From Rhodospirillales bacterium (GTDB taxonomy: Bacteria > Pseudomonadota > Alphaproteobacteria > Acetobacterales > Acetobacteraceae), in assembly GCA_947460455.1 (NCBI GenBank), contig CANHKG010000024.1, positions 1 to 33,510 on the forward strand: 33,510 nt of DNA. The letters run 5' to 3'. The number at the start of each line of letters is the position of its first letter. Position 1 is the first letter of the stretch. The translations under genes and the position numbers were made by a program. The notes under the pieces are model-generated. The model searched no databases. It worked only from the letters and a program-made list of their open reading frames with translations, and was not told the origin of the DNA. Positions 6,314 to 14,610 of this stretch are shown one piece after another.

Positions 6314-7357
6314 TCAGCGCCGCGGCAGCGCGCCCATGAAGCGGCGCAGCGGCGCCTCCCACTTCGCGGCATCGGTGCCGGAGGCGAGGTGGCCGTGCTC
6401 GCTGTCGATCTCGAAGTAGTCGGCATCCACGCCGGCGGCCTTCAAATCCGCCATCACGCCCGGCGCCAGGCTGGGCGGGAACAGCGCATCGGTGCGCGAC
6501 AGCACATAGAGCAGCTTCGCCTTGATCTTGTTGAACCCAGGCGTCGCGTCCCAGCCCTGCAGCACCCGGCCCAGCACCAGCAGCGAATGCCCGTCGAACG
6601 CATCGGCCCAGGCCTCGGCGCGGGCGCGGATGGCGGCATCCAGTGCGGCCTTCTCCGGATACAGCGGCGCCAGTTCCGCCTCCGCGCCGTAGCGCCGCAG
6701 CGTCTCCTCGCGGATATCGGCCATGGTCGCGCGGATGCCGCCGGCCTCGTAGTAGTGGCCGCCATTCCAGTTCGGCGACTTCGCCATGCCCGCTTCCAGC
6801 TTGTCCGGCCCGCCATCCGCCGGGCGACGCGGCGCGGTCACCGCCGGCACCAGCCCGTCCATGAAATCGGGGAAGGTGATGCCCCAGGCGAAGGCCTGGA
6901 ACCCGCCATAGGAGGGCCCAACCACGGCGGCCAGGTGCTTCACCCCCAGCAGGTCCAGCAGCTTCTTCTGCGCCGTTACGATGTCCGTCAGCGTGATCGC
7001 CGGGAAATCCGGGCCATAGGCCCGCCCGGTCGCCGGGTTGAAGCTCATCGGCGCCGTGGAGCCATAGGCCGAGCCGATCATGTTCGACGACACCACGAAG
7101 AACCGGTCGGTATCGATGGCCTTGCCAGGCCCCACCAGGTCCGCCCAGGACCCCTCGGACGATACCGCCCCGGTGGGGTGCGCGAACATGTGGCTGCTGG
7201 TGTAGCCATGCGTCAGCAGCACCGCATTCATCCCGTTGGGGGCGAGCCGCCCGTAGGTGACGAAGGCAAGCCGCGCATTGGGCAATACCTTGCCGCTTTC
7301 CAGCGGAAGGTCGCCGATCTGGCCGAGGAGGGTGCCGGGAAGGAGGGTTTGGGTCAT
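6314..7357 (-). CDS. Alpha/beta hydrolase, homoserine O-acetyltransferase (MetX)-like
   Basis: 347 residues from the ATG at 7357, which has AGGA 8 nt upstream; a GTG 24 bases earlier is the alternative. It has the fold and landmarks of the MetX-like acyltransferase group: LTHGYTSSH, nucleophile Ser149 in GPSYGG, Asp290 in SRTDALFP and His323 in SEHGHLA. Genuine MetX proteins acetylate homoserine in methionine synthesis. This one is slightly short and lacks the usual ARxx(I/V)-type lid sequences I would expect, so the acceptor may differ and an esterase or hydrolase role is possible. It sits 42 bases downstream of the CNNM/CBS gene, on the same strand. Confidence 0.85.
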   Translation of the reverse strand: MTQTLLPGTLLGQIGDLPLESGKVLPNARLAFVTYGRLAPNGMNAVLLTHGYTSSHMFAHPTGAVSSEGSWADLVGPGKAIDTDRFFVVSSNMIGSAYGSTAPMSFNPATGRAYGPDFPAITLTDIVTAQKKLLDLLGVKHLAAVVGPSYGGFQAFAWGITFPDFMDGLVPAVTAPRRPADGGPDKLEAGMAKSPNWNGGHYYEAGGIRATMADIREETLRRYGAEAELAPLYPEKAALDAAIRARAEAWADAFDGHSLLVLGRVLQGWDATPGFNKIKAKLLYVLSRTDALFPPSLAPGVMADLKAAGVDADYFEIDSEHGHLASGTDAAKWEAPLRRFMGALPRR

Positions 7358-7399
7358 GCCGCGATCCTGCGGGGGCGCCACCGCGAAGGCAAGCCGGCT

Positions 7400-8698
7400 T
7401 CACCCCTCCGCCAGCTTCTCCCGGCTCGCCCTTACCCGCTCCACGCGGCGGCCATCCATCGCCGCCACCTCGAACATCCAGCCGCCGAAGGCGATCCGGT
7501 CGCCCTGGCGCGGCACCCGGCGCAGCAGCGCCAGCACCAGCCCGGCCAGGGTGTGATACGTGCCGGTGGAGGGCAGGGCGGGCAGGTTGAGGCGGGCCTT
7601 CACCTCGTCCACCGGCATCATGCCATCGAGAATCAGCGCGCCCTCATCCTGCTCCGTGCCGCGATCCGACGCCGGGGCCGCACTTTCGGGGTCGCCGACG
7701 ATGGCTTCCAGCAGGTCATGCGCCGTCACCAGCCCCTCGAAGCTGCCGTATTCGTCCATCACCAAGGCGAGGCCGAGGTCGTCGCTGCGCAGCCGCTCCA
7801 GCGCATCCAGTGCCGTGACGGTATCCGGCATCACGATCGGCTGGCGCAGCGCCGCCCCGATCGCCAGCGGCCGGCCATCCAGCACCGCGTCCAGCAGCGT
7901 TTTGGCCTGCACCACGCCCACCACATTGTCCACGCTGCCGTTGCACACCACGAAGCGCGAGCGTGGCCAGCGCTTCAGCGCGGCGGCGATTTCCGACTGG
8001 CTGTCGGTGATGTCCACCCAGGCCACCTCGTTGCGCGGGGTCATGATCGCGCGCACCGGCTTGTCGGCCAGGCGCAGCACGCGCTCGATCATGTCGCGCT
8101 CTTCGGTCTCCAGCACGCCGGTCTGCTCGCCTTCCACCAGCAGCGCCTTGATCTCCTCTTCGGAGACGGTCTGCTGCCCGGTGCTGTGGATGCCGGCCAG
8201 ATGCATCAGCAGGCGGGAGGACAGGCCGAGCAGCCACACCACCGGGGCGGCGGCGCGCGCCAGCCATTCCAGCGGGGCGGCGGCGTGGCAGGCCAGCCGC
8301 TCCGGGTTCTGCAATGCGATCTGCTTGGGTACCAGCTCGCCGATCACCAGCGAGAAATAGGTCAGCACCACCACCACCAGCGTGACGGCCAGCGTATCGG
8401 CGAAGGGTGCCAGCAGCGGGATGCCTTGAAGAACAGGCGTGAGTGAGGCGGCCAGCCGGGCACCACCGAAGGCGCCGGAGAGAATGCCGATCAGCGTGAT
8501 GCCCACCTGCACCGCGGGCAGGAAGCGCTGCGGATCCTCCGCCAGGCGGCGCGCGCGATCGGCGCCGCGAACCCCCTGGGCTTCGAGGATGCCGAGGCGG
8601 CTGCGGTTGGATGAAGCCAGTGCCATCTCGCTGAGGGCGAAAAACCCGTTGAGCACGATCAGCAGGAAGATGACGAGGATATCGAGCGCGGCGGCCAT
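7400..8698 (-). CDS. Hemolysin-family CNNM/CBS domain membrane protein (CorC/TlyC type)
   Basis: 432 residues. Residues 1-~190 form a DUF21/CNNM transmembrane domain starting with LDILVIFLLIVLNGFFALSEMAL, the typical entry helix, followed by VQVGITLIGILSGAFGG and LVIGELVPKQIAL. A pair of CBS domains covers ~205-330 (the IMTPRNEVAWVD linker, then LVMDEYGSFEGLVTAHDLLEAIVGD). A C-terminal CorC/HlyC transporter-associated domain ends the protein. CNNM proteins are linked to magnesium/cobalt efflux with adenine nucleotide sensing by CBS. The old hemolysin label is historical. The ATG at 8698 has GAGGGA very close upstream. Confidence 0.93.
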   Translation of the reverse strand: MAAALDILVIFLLIVLNGFFALSEMALASSNRSRLGILEAQGVRGADRARRLAEDPQRFLPAVQVGITLIGILSGAFGGARLAASLTPVLQGIPLLAPFADTLAVTLVVVVLTYFSLVIGELVPKQIALQNPERLACHAAAPLEWLARAAAPVVWLLGLSSRLLMHLAGIHSTGQQTVSEEEIKALLVEGEQTGVLETEERDMIERVLRLADKPVRAIMTPRNEVAWVDITDSQSEIAAALKRWPRSRFVVCNGSVDNVVGVVQAKTLLDAVLDGRPLAIGAALRQPIVMPDTVTALDALERLRSDDLGLALVMDEYGSFEGLVTAHDLLEAIVGDPESAAPASDRGTEQDEGALILDGMMPVDEVKARLNLPALPSTGTYHTLAGLVLALLRRVPRQGDRIAFGGWMFEVAAMDGRRVERVRASREKLAEG

Positions 8699-8779
8699 TC
8701 CCTCGGGGTCCAGCGGCAGGGCAGAACCCTATACAGGATATCGGCCGCTGGCCCCAAATCGTTGTCGCGCAGGGCTGGT

Positions 8780-10120
8780 TCAGGCCGCCTTGAGCGAGGT
8801 CACGAAGCCGGCCACCGCGCGCTGCAGCGTGGCGGCCTGGGTGGAAAGCTCCGTGGCGGCCTGCAGCACGGTGGCCGCGGCATGCCCGGCCTCGCCCGCG
8901 CCCTGATGCACGCCCGCGATCGTGGAACCGACATCACCGGTGTGGCGCGCCGCCTCGTGCACGTTGCGCGCGATCTCGGCGGTGGCCGCGCCCTGCTCCT
9001 CCACCGCGGCGGCGATGGCGGTGGAAATGCTGCGGATTTCGCCGATCACGGCCGCGATGCCCTGGATCGCGCCCACCGTCTCCTTTGTGGCGGTCTGGAT
9101 ATGGCCGATCTGGCGGCCGATCTCCTCGGTGGCCCGTGTGGTCTGGGTGGCCAGGGCCTTCACCTCGCTGGCCACCACCGCGAAGCCCTTGCCGGCCTCC
9201 CCGGCCCGCGCCGCCTCGATGGTGGCATTCAGCGCCAGCAGGTTGGTCTGCCCGGCGATGGAGCCGATCAGCCCCACCACGTCGCCGATCCGCTGCGCGG
9301 CATCCGACAGGCGGCCCACCACGCCATCGGTGCGCTCGGCATCATCGGCCGCGCGCGCGGCCACCTGGGTGGCCTGCGTCACCTGGCGCGAGATCTCGGA
9401 GATCGAGGCCGAAAGCTCCTCCGCCGCCGCGGCCACGGTCTGCACGTTGCCGCTGGCCTGCCCGGCCTGCTCGGCGGCGGCGGCGGCGCGGCTGGAGGTA
9501 TCGCCGGCGATCGCATCCAGGTTCTCCGCCGTGGCCTGCAACTCGGTGGAGGCCCCGGCGATGCCGGTCACCAACCCGCTGGCCTCGCCGATGAACGCCT
9601 CGGAGGCCCGGGCCATCTGGTCCGTCCGCGCCTTCGCCTCGGAGGCGGCCTTGCCGTCGAGATAGACGGAGATCGCCACGTCCATGTCCATCATCACCGC
9701 CGTGGTCACCGCGGCGGCGGTCTCGGCGGTGCGGGTGGGGCTCATCCGGTGGGCCTTGGCGGCCAGGCGGATCAGCTTGTCCAGCACGTGGTTGTAGCCG
9801 GCGATGTACCAGCGCGGCTCCAGCCCGATGCGGGCATGCACGTCGCCGATGGTGCGCACGCTGGCATGGTAGTCGTCGTCGAAGGTGCCGGAGAACAGCC
9901 GCGCCCAGTGCCGCCCCTGCGCCGCCTTCAGCCCATCCACCCGCGTGCCGATCATCGTGGCCAGCGCTGGCACGCTGCGGGCATGGGCGTAGAAGGAATC
10001 GAGGATCTCGGGCAGCGCCTTTTCCACATGCGGCCAGAAGGCCCGCAGCGCCGCGCGGGTTTGCGGCGTGATGCCCATGAAGGCCACGCGTTGCTGCCAA
10101 GCGTCCAGTTTCGGATCCAT
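8780..10120 (-). CDS. Globin-coupled methyl-accepting chemotaxis protein (HemAT-like)
   Basis: 446 residues without transmembrane segments. Residues ~10-165 are a protoglobin-type sensor domain; His95 in [19 protein letters not shown] is at the position of the proximal heme ligand in HemAT and YddV proteins. Residues ~175-440 are a long helical MCP signalling domain with the conserved hairpin tip ([30 protein letters not shown], 291-320) that contacts CheA/CheW. It should be a soluble aerotaxis or gas-sensing receptor. No C-terminal CheR-tethering pentapeptide is seen. The ATG at 10120 has GGGAGG 10 nt upstream. No che genes are nearby, so it is an orphan receptor. Confidence 0.94.
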   Translation of the reverse strand: MDPKLDAWQQRVAFMGITPQTRAALRAFWPHVEKALPEILDSFYAHARSVPALATMIGTRVDGLKAAQGRHWARLFSGTFDDDYHASVRTIGDVHARIGLEPRWYIAGYNHVLDKLIRLAAKAHRMSPTRTAETAAAVTTAVMMDMDVAISVYLDGKAASEAKARTDQMARASEAFIGEASGLVTGIAGASTELQATAENLDAIAGDTSSRAAAAAEQAGQASGNVQTVAAAAEELSASISEISRQVTQATQVAARAADDAERTDGVVGRLSDAAQRIGDVVGLIGSIAGQTNLLALNATIEAARAGEAGKGFAVVASEVKALATQTTRATEEIGRQIGHIQTATKETVGAIQGIAAVIGEIRSISTAIAAAVEEQGAATAEIARNVHEAARHTGDVGSTIAGVHQGAGEAGHAAATVLQAATELSTQAATLQRAVAGFVTSLKAA

Positions 10121-10270
10121 GCTTATCGTGCCTCCCGGAGCGGTAAGCGACCGTGCGGCACAAGGATTAACCGGGTGTCACTCAGCGTGGCAGAGCACCT
10201 GTGGGCGCGAAAAATCTCTTCTCAAGAGACGTTTTACCATTCATTAATCTTGTGTCTCAGGAGCCATTCG

Positions 10271-10678
10271 ATGTCCGACATTTCCAGCGCCCGCATCATT
10301 CCCTTTCCCAGCCGGCCCGCGCCCAATGCGGCCACACCCGGTTCGGCCGCGCCCAGGCCTGCAGCGCCCAGGCCTGCAGCGGTCGTGCCCGATCATCCCC
10401 CCGAAATGGACAACCCCACCGAGCGCCTGCAGCGCGCCCTGGCCGCGCTGGAGCGGGCCGTGGCGGCGCAGCGGGAGGCGGTGGGCCAGTGGCGCGGCGC
10501 GCTGCAGGGCCTGCGCGGCAACGTGGAGGCGCTGCGCGGTTCGCTCACCGAATACGACCAGAGCCTCGGCACGCTGCGCGGCCAGGTGGACCAGGTGAAC
10601 CGCACCGCCCGCGGGCTGGAATCCTGGGCCGACGGTGCGCTGGAAGTGGCGCGCGCGAAAGGCGATCAGCCGAAGTAG
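10271..10678 (+). CDS. Small coiled-coil protein of unknown function
   Basis: 135 residues from the ATG at 10271, with CAGGAG 8 nt upstream. Residues 1-50 are disordered, rich in Pro and Ala, and contain a short repeat (PRPAAPRPAA). Residues ~52-125 form one long amphipathic helix (RLQRALAALERAVAAQREAV ... LRGQVDQVNRTARGLESWA) with heptad character, probably a coiled coil. No signal peptide or membrane segment is present. It is divergent from the globin-coupled chemoreceptor 150 bases away, and its last 13 bases overlap the convergent isocitrate lyase-family gene. Function unknown; a structural or adaptor role is a guess. Confidence 0.8.
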   Translation: MSDISSARIIPFPSRPAPNAATPGSAAPRPAAPRPAAVVPDHPPEMDNPTERLQRALAALERAVAAQREAVGQWRGALQGLRGNVEALRGSLTEYDQSLGTLRGQVDQVNRTARGLESWADGALEVARAKGDQPK

Positions 10679-11475
10679 CCGGTGATCTCCCCGGTGGGCA
10701 GCGAGGTGTCGATGTAGCCCATCGTGCCGCCCTGCTGCACTTCGCGCGCGGCCAGGATCAGCCCGGTCATCGCGGCGCGATACAGCGAGGTGGCGAGGCT
10801 CACGCGCCGCACGCCGCAGGCGGCCAGCGCCGGCACGGTGTGGGAACGCTTGGGGATTCCGGCCATGAAGTTGAACGGCTTATTCAGCGCGGCGCAGACG
10901 GTACGCACGGCATCGAGGTCCGTCACCCCCGGGGCCATCAGCACATCCGCCCCGGCGGCTTCATAGGCCTGCAGGCGGCGGATGGTGTCATCCAGGTCCG
11001 TCACGCCGCGAAGGTGGTTCTCGGCGCGCGCGGTCAACACGAAGCCGGTGCCGCGCACTGCTTCCGCCGCGGCAGCCACGCGGGCCACGGCGAGGTCGAA
11101 ATCGTAGATCGGGCGGGCCGCGTCCCCGCTGGCATCCTCGATCGAGCCGCCGGCGAGGCCAGTGGCCAGCGCCAGGCGGTAGGTCTCGGCGGCCTCCGCG
11201 GGCGAATCGGCGAAGCCCTTTTCCAGGTCGGCCGAGACCGGCAGGTCGGTGGCGGCCACCACATCGCGGGCGTGCTGCAGCGCTTCCTCGCGCGTCACCT
11301 GCCCGTCGCGGCGGCCCAATATGCCGGCGCTGGCGCCGCTGGAGGTGGCCAGCGCGGGGAAGCCGAGCCCGGCCAGCACTTTGGCGGAGCCGGCATCCCA
11401 GGCATTGGCGATCACGAAGCACCCGCTCTCATGCAGGGCGCGGAAGGTGGCGATCTTGTCCTGCTGCGTGGCCAT
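10666..11475 (-). CDS. Isocitrate lyase / PEP mutase family enzyme
   Basis: 269 residues from the ATG at 11475, preceded by AGAGAGGA about 9 nt upstream. The superfamily landmarks are present: NAWDAGSAKVLAGLGFPALATSSG (24-47), SADLEKGFAD (81-90, Mg-binding acidic residues) and GGSIEDA (109-115). The catalytic K-K-C-G-H loop of true isocitrate and methylisocitrate lyases is absent, placing it among the broad PEP-mutase/oxaloacetate-hydrolase-like enzymes that act on C-C or P-C bonds of 2-oxo acids. The precise substrate is unknown. It is divergent from the KDPG aldolase gene (137-base gap) and overlaps the convergent coiled-coil gene by 13 bases. Confidence 0.9.
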   Translation of the reverse strand: MATQQDKIATFRALHESGCFVIANAWDAGSAKVLAGLGFPALATSSGASAGILGRRDGQVTREEALQHARDVVAATDLPVSADLEKGFADSPAEAAETYRLALATGLAGGSIEDASGDAARPIYDFDLAVARVAAAAEAVRGTGFVLTARAENHLRGVTDLDDTIRRLQAYEAAGADVLMAPGVTDLDAVRTVCAALNKPFNFMAGIPKRSHTVPALAACGVRRVSLATSLYRAAMTGLILAAREVQQGGTMGYIDTSLPTGEITGYFG

Positions 11476-11612
11476 GGCGGCGGTCCTCTCTATTTTGGTC
11501 AACCTCGCGCGCGGCGGTGGCGGCGGCAATCTCCACCCGGTGCCGCAACGGCCAGACCACTCCTTGCCCAGGCGGGATGGCATGGTATCCCTGGCACCAG
11601 GAGGGCCCGCCG

Positions 11613-12230
11613 ATGACCAAGGCCGAGATGATGCAGGCGCTGCGCGCCGCCCGCGTGGTGCCGGTGGTGCGCACCAGCACCGCCGCCCACGCCGCCACCG
11701 CCGTGCGCTGGCTGCGCGAGGCTGGGCTGCGCATCTTCGAACTCACCATGACCATCCCCGACGCGCCGGCCCTGATCCGCGAGCTTTCGGCCGACAAGGA
11801 CCTGCTGCTGGGTGCCGGCACCGTGCCCGATGCCGCCACCGCCGAGATCTGCCTGGCCGCCGGCGCTCGCTTCGTGGTGGCGCCCTGGACCGACCCGGCC
11901 CTTGCCGCCCCGTGCCGCGCCGCCGGGGCGCTGCTGATGCATGGCGCGCTGACGCCCACCGAGGTGCGCGCGGCGCTGGCGGCCGGGGCGGATGTGGTGA
12001 AGATCTTCCCGGCCTCCTCCGTGGGCGGTCCCGGCCACATCAAGGCGCTGCGCAGCGTGTTCCCCGGCGTGGATTTCTGCCCCACCGGCGGGGTGGAGCC
12101 GGGCAACGTGGCGGCCTACCTCGCCGCCGGGGCCAGCTTCGTCGGCATGGGCGGGGCGCTGGTGGATGAGAAGCGCATCGCCGCCGGGGACAAGGAGGCG
12201 ATCCAGGCCGCTGCGAGGGCGATCCTGTGA
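11613..12230 (+). CDS. eda: 2-dehydro-3-deoxy-phosphogluconate (KDPG) aldolase
   Basis: 205 residues, a class I aldolase of the KDPG/KHG family that splits KDPG into pyruvate and glyceraldehyde-3-phosphate. Schiff-base Lys130 lies in DVVKIFPAS, catalytic Glu43 in IFELTMTIP, and the phosphate-binding segment CPTGGV is at 156-161. The ATG at 11613 has AGGAGG about 8 nt upstream. Its stop overlaps the next gene by 4 bases (GTGA), so aldolase and kinase are translationally coupled, as expected for consecutive steps (kinase makes KDPG, aldolase cleaves it). KDPGal cannot be excluded as substrate. Confidence 0.93.
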   Translation: MTKAEMMQALRAARVVPVVRTSTAAHAATAVRWLREAGLRIFELTMTIPDAPALIRELSADKDLLLGAGTVPDAATAEICLAAGARFVVAPWTDPALAAPCRAAGALLMHGALTPTEVRAALAAGADVVKIFPASSVGGPGHIKALRSVFPGVDFCPTGGVEPGNVAAYLAAGASFVGMGGALVDEKRIAAGDKEAIQAAARAIL

Positions 12231-13159
12231 CGGACATCGTTTGCATGGGCGAGCCGCTGCTGGAGTTCAACCAGCAGCCCAGCGGCCCCGATGGCCGGCG
12301 GATGTATCTGGAAGGCTTCGGCGGCGACACCTCCAACGCCGCCGTCGCCGCCGCGCGGCAGGGGGCGAATGTGGCGTACCTGACTGCTGTCGGGCAGGAC
12401 GTGGCGGGGGAGCGGTTCCTCGACCTGTGGCGCGGCGAGGGCATCGATGTCTCCGGGGTGCGGCTTTCGGGCGAGCGGCCGACCGCCGTTTACTTCGTGA
12501 CCCATTCGGCCGCGGGCCATGCCTTTCTCTATTATCGCAACACATCGGCCGCCGCCGGCTATGGGCCGGGTGACGTGGATGCCGCGAAGGTGCGGGGGGC
12601 GAAGGTGTTCTACGCCTCCGGCATCTCACTCGGCATTTCTGCCTCGGCCGCTGATGCGGTGTTCCATGCCATCGATCTGGCCCGCAGCGCCGGGGCAATC
12701 GTGGCGTTCGATACCAACTACCGCCCGCGCCTGTGGCCGGCCGCACGCGCTGCGGCGGTGATCCATGCCGCGATCGGGCGGGCTGATATCGCCTTTCCGG
12801 GGCTGGAGGATGCCCAGGCGCTGACGGGGCTTTCGGAGCCCGATGTGATCGCCGATTTCTACCTGCGCATGGGCCCGCGCCTGGTGGTGCTGAAGATGGG
12901 TGACCAGGGCGCGCTGGTGGCGACGCCGGGCACTCGCCTGCGTATTCCGCCGTTTCCCTGCACGCCGGTGGACGCCACCGGGGCGGGCGATGCCTTTTGC
13001 GGCAGCTTCCTGGCCCGCACCGTGGCCGGCGATTCGCCGGAGCAGGCTGCCCGCTATGCCGCCGCCTGCGCCGCGCTGAAATGCCAGGGCTATGGCGCCG
13101 TTGCCCCGATCCCGACTGCGGCCGAGGTTCGTGCCGCCATGGAGGCCGCATGCTGGTAA
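12227..13159 (+). CDS. kdgK: 2-keto-3-deoxygluconate kinase (PfkB family)
   Basis: 310 residues of the ribokinase/PfkB family. The second PfkB signature, VDATGAGDAFCGSF (248-261), carries catalytic Asp255. The N-terminal GGDTSNAAVAAARQG (32-46) is the sugar-binding glycine region. FDTNYRPRLW (161-170) is typical of KDG kinases rather than fructokinases. It phosphorylates 2-keto-3-deoxygluconate to KDPG, feeding the coupled aldolase just upstream in hexuronate or gluconate catabolism. The GTG start at 12227 lies inside the aldolase stop (4-base overlap). Confidence 0.9.
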   Translation: MTDIVCMGEPLLEFNQQPSGPDGRRMYLEGFGGDTSNAAVAAARQGANVAYLTAVGQDVAGERFLDLWRGEGIDVSGVRLSGERPTAVYFVTHSAAGHAFLYYRNTSAAAGYGPGDVDAAKVRGAKVFYASGISLGISASAADAVFHAIDLARSAGAIVAFDTNYRPRLWPAARAAAVIHAAIGRADIAFPGLEDAQALTGLSEPDVIADFYLRMGPRLVVLKMGDQGALVATPGTRLRIPPFPCTPVDATGAGDAFCGSFLARTVAGDSPEQAARYAAACAALKCQGYGAVAPIPTAAEVRAAMEAACW

Positions 13160-13707
13160 CCGAACGCTTGATGCTCCGGCCCTGGTGGGATGATGACTGG
13201 GAGCGGATGGCCGCGATCAGTGGCGATCCCGAGACGATGCGCTACTACCCCGCGCCGCTGACGCGCGAGGAATCGGACCGGGCGATGGCGCGCATGCTGG
13301 TGCAGATGATGCAGGACGGCTTCGGGCCGTTCGCGGTGGAGGCGCCGCGCGTCTCGCCGTTGATCGGGCGCGTGGGCGCCCGACGGGTGAAGACCGGGCT
13401 GCCGTGTGCGCCCTGCGTGGAAGTGGTGTGGCGTATCGGCAAGGAATGGTGGGGCCAGGGCTATGCCACCGAGGCGGCGCGTGCGGCGATCAGCGAAGTG
13501 TTCGAGGTGCACGGCGTGCCGGAGGTGGTGGCCGTGACAGCGGTGCAGAACAAGCCTTCCATCCGGGTGATGGAGAAGCTGGGCATGGTCCGTGACCCCG
13601 ATGGTGATTTCGATCACCCCGACGTGCCGGAGGGGCATGAACTCAGGCGCCACGTGCTCTACCGGCTGAAGCGGCCGGCGGGTGGCGTGCCGGTCTGGAG
13701 CCGCTAG
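13150..13707 (+). CDS. GNAT family N-acetyltransferase (RimJ/RimL-like)
   Basis: 185 residues with the GNAT fold of the RimJ/RimL subgroup: TERLMLRPWWDDDWERMA at the N-terminus, then the acetyl-CoA-binding motif A region VVWRIGKEWWGQGYATEAARAAISEVFE (~93-120), and NKPSIRVMEKLGMVRD (~136-151). It would transfer an acetyl group to an amine of a protein or small molecule; the substrate is unknown. It overlaps the end of kdgK by 10 bases, so it is probably the third gene of that operon, and it shares a CTAG with the convergent transporter gene, where both stop codons overlap. Confidence 0.9.
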   Translation: MLVTERLMLRPWWDDDWERMAAISGDPETMRYYPAPLTREESDRAMARMLVQMMQDGFGPFAVEAPRVSPLIGRVGARRVKTGLPCAPCVEVVWRIGKEWWGQGYATEAARAAISEVFEVHGVPEVVAVTAVQNKPSIRVMEKLGMVRDPDGDFDHPDVPEGHELRRHVLYRLKRPAGGVPVWSR

Positions 13708-14573
13708 CGGCGCTCGGCCGTTGCCGCCCAGGTAACGGCCGCGATCACCACGGCGCCACCGATCAGCGTGAGGGTGCCGGGGTCTTCGCGGAACACCAGC
13801 CAGACCCAGATCGGCGCCAGCACGGCTTCCAGCACCGAGATCAGCCCGGCATCGGCCGAGGGGATCAGGCGGATGCCGGTGGTGAACATGATGAGCGCCA
13901 GGCCCATCTGGAAGATGCCGAACACGGCCAGCAGCGCCATGTCCGTGGCAGGCACGGAGAATTTTGCCATCGGCGCGCTGACCAGGGCGACGACGAGGAC
14001 GCCCAGCAGGGTGGCTTCCGTGGTGGGCACGTGGCGTTCCATGCGGGCGAGCACGACGGTGAGCGCGTAGGTGAGGCCCATCACCGCCGAGATCAGGTTG
14101 CCCCACATCCGGCCGGCGTCACCGGAGCTTGAGACGATCAGGCCGACGCCGAGCATGGTGAGCGCGATGGCGATGGCGGTGCGGCGGGTGACGCGCTCGT
14201 GCAGGAAGAAATAGGCGAGCACGGCGGCGAACAGCGGGGCCGCGGCCTGGAAGACGAGTACGGCGGCCACCGTGGTGAGGGCCAGTGCGTTGATGAAGCA
14301 GATCATCGAGGCGGCGAAGCACAGGCCCATGGCGACGCCGACGCGGCCGAGGCGGCGGAAGCCGTTGGTCCAGCGCGTGCCGTCGCGCCAGACCAGGTAG
14401 GCGAGCAGGCTGGCGGCGGCGAAAACGGAGCGCCAGAACAGCGTGGTCCAGGGATCGACATCCACCCAGCGCGCCAGCACGCCGGCGGTGCTCCAGACCA
14501 CGATGGCGCCGGTGACGAGCAGGGCGCCGCGGCGGTAGTCGCTGGCGGAGACCGGTTGGGTGGCGACGGACAT
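13704..14573 (-). CDS. EamA/DMT-family transporter
   Basis: 289 residues with ten predicted hydrophobic helices arranged as two EamA repeats (first ~17-150, second ~158-285), each with the usual short loops. ALLVTGAIVVWSTAGVLARWV and ISVLEAVLAPIWVWLVFREDPGTLTLIGGAVVIAA are family-typical; the E-x-P/A-(x)3-W segment in helix 9 is characteristic. These drug/metabolite transporters export amino acids, nucleotides or other metabolites; specificity is not readable. It is transcribed towards the GNAT gene with a 4-base stop-stop overlap. The dehydrogenase gene starting at 15693 runs in the same direction upstream, with 37 bases between. Confidence 0.92.
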   Translation of the reverse strand: MSVATQPVSASDYRRGALLVTGAIVVWSTAGVLARWVDVDPWTTLFWRSVFAAASLLAYLVWRDGTRWTNGFRRLGRVGVAMGLCFAASMICFINALALTTVAAVLVFQAAAPLFAAVLAYFFLHERVTRRTAIAIALTMLGVGLIVSSSGDAGRMWGNLISAVMGLTYALTVVLARMERHVPTTEATLLGVLVVALVSAPMAKFSVPATDMALLAVFGIFQMGLALIMFTTGIRLIPSADAGLISVLEAVLAPIWVWLVFREDPGTLTLIGGAVVIAAVTWAATAERR

Positions 14574-14610
14574 GGGGTTCCCTAGCCCGTCGCCTGCCCG
14601 GTGGGAAGGC

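Noticed and set aside
10105-10150. GATAA-containing sequence before the chemoreceptor that resembles a flagellar sigma-28 -10 box
   Set aside because: It lies within the ribosome-binding region next to the ATG and has no matching TAAA box at the right distance.
8762-10270. Long plus-strand frame running into the small coiled-coil gene
   Set aside because: It is antisense to the chemoreceptor, and the ATG at 10271 has its own CAGGAG site.
11592-11606. TGGCAC followed at sigma-54 spacing by GGGC, upstream of the KDPG aldolase gene
   Set aside because: The -12 part lacks TTGC, the site coincides with the ribosome-binding region, and transcription would start inside the gene.
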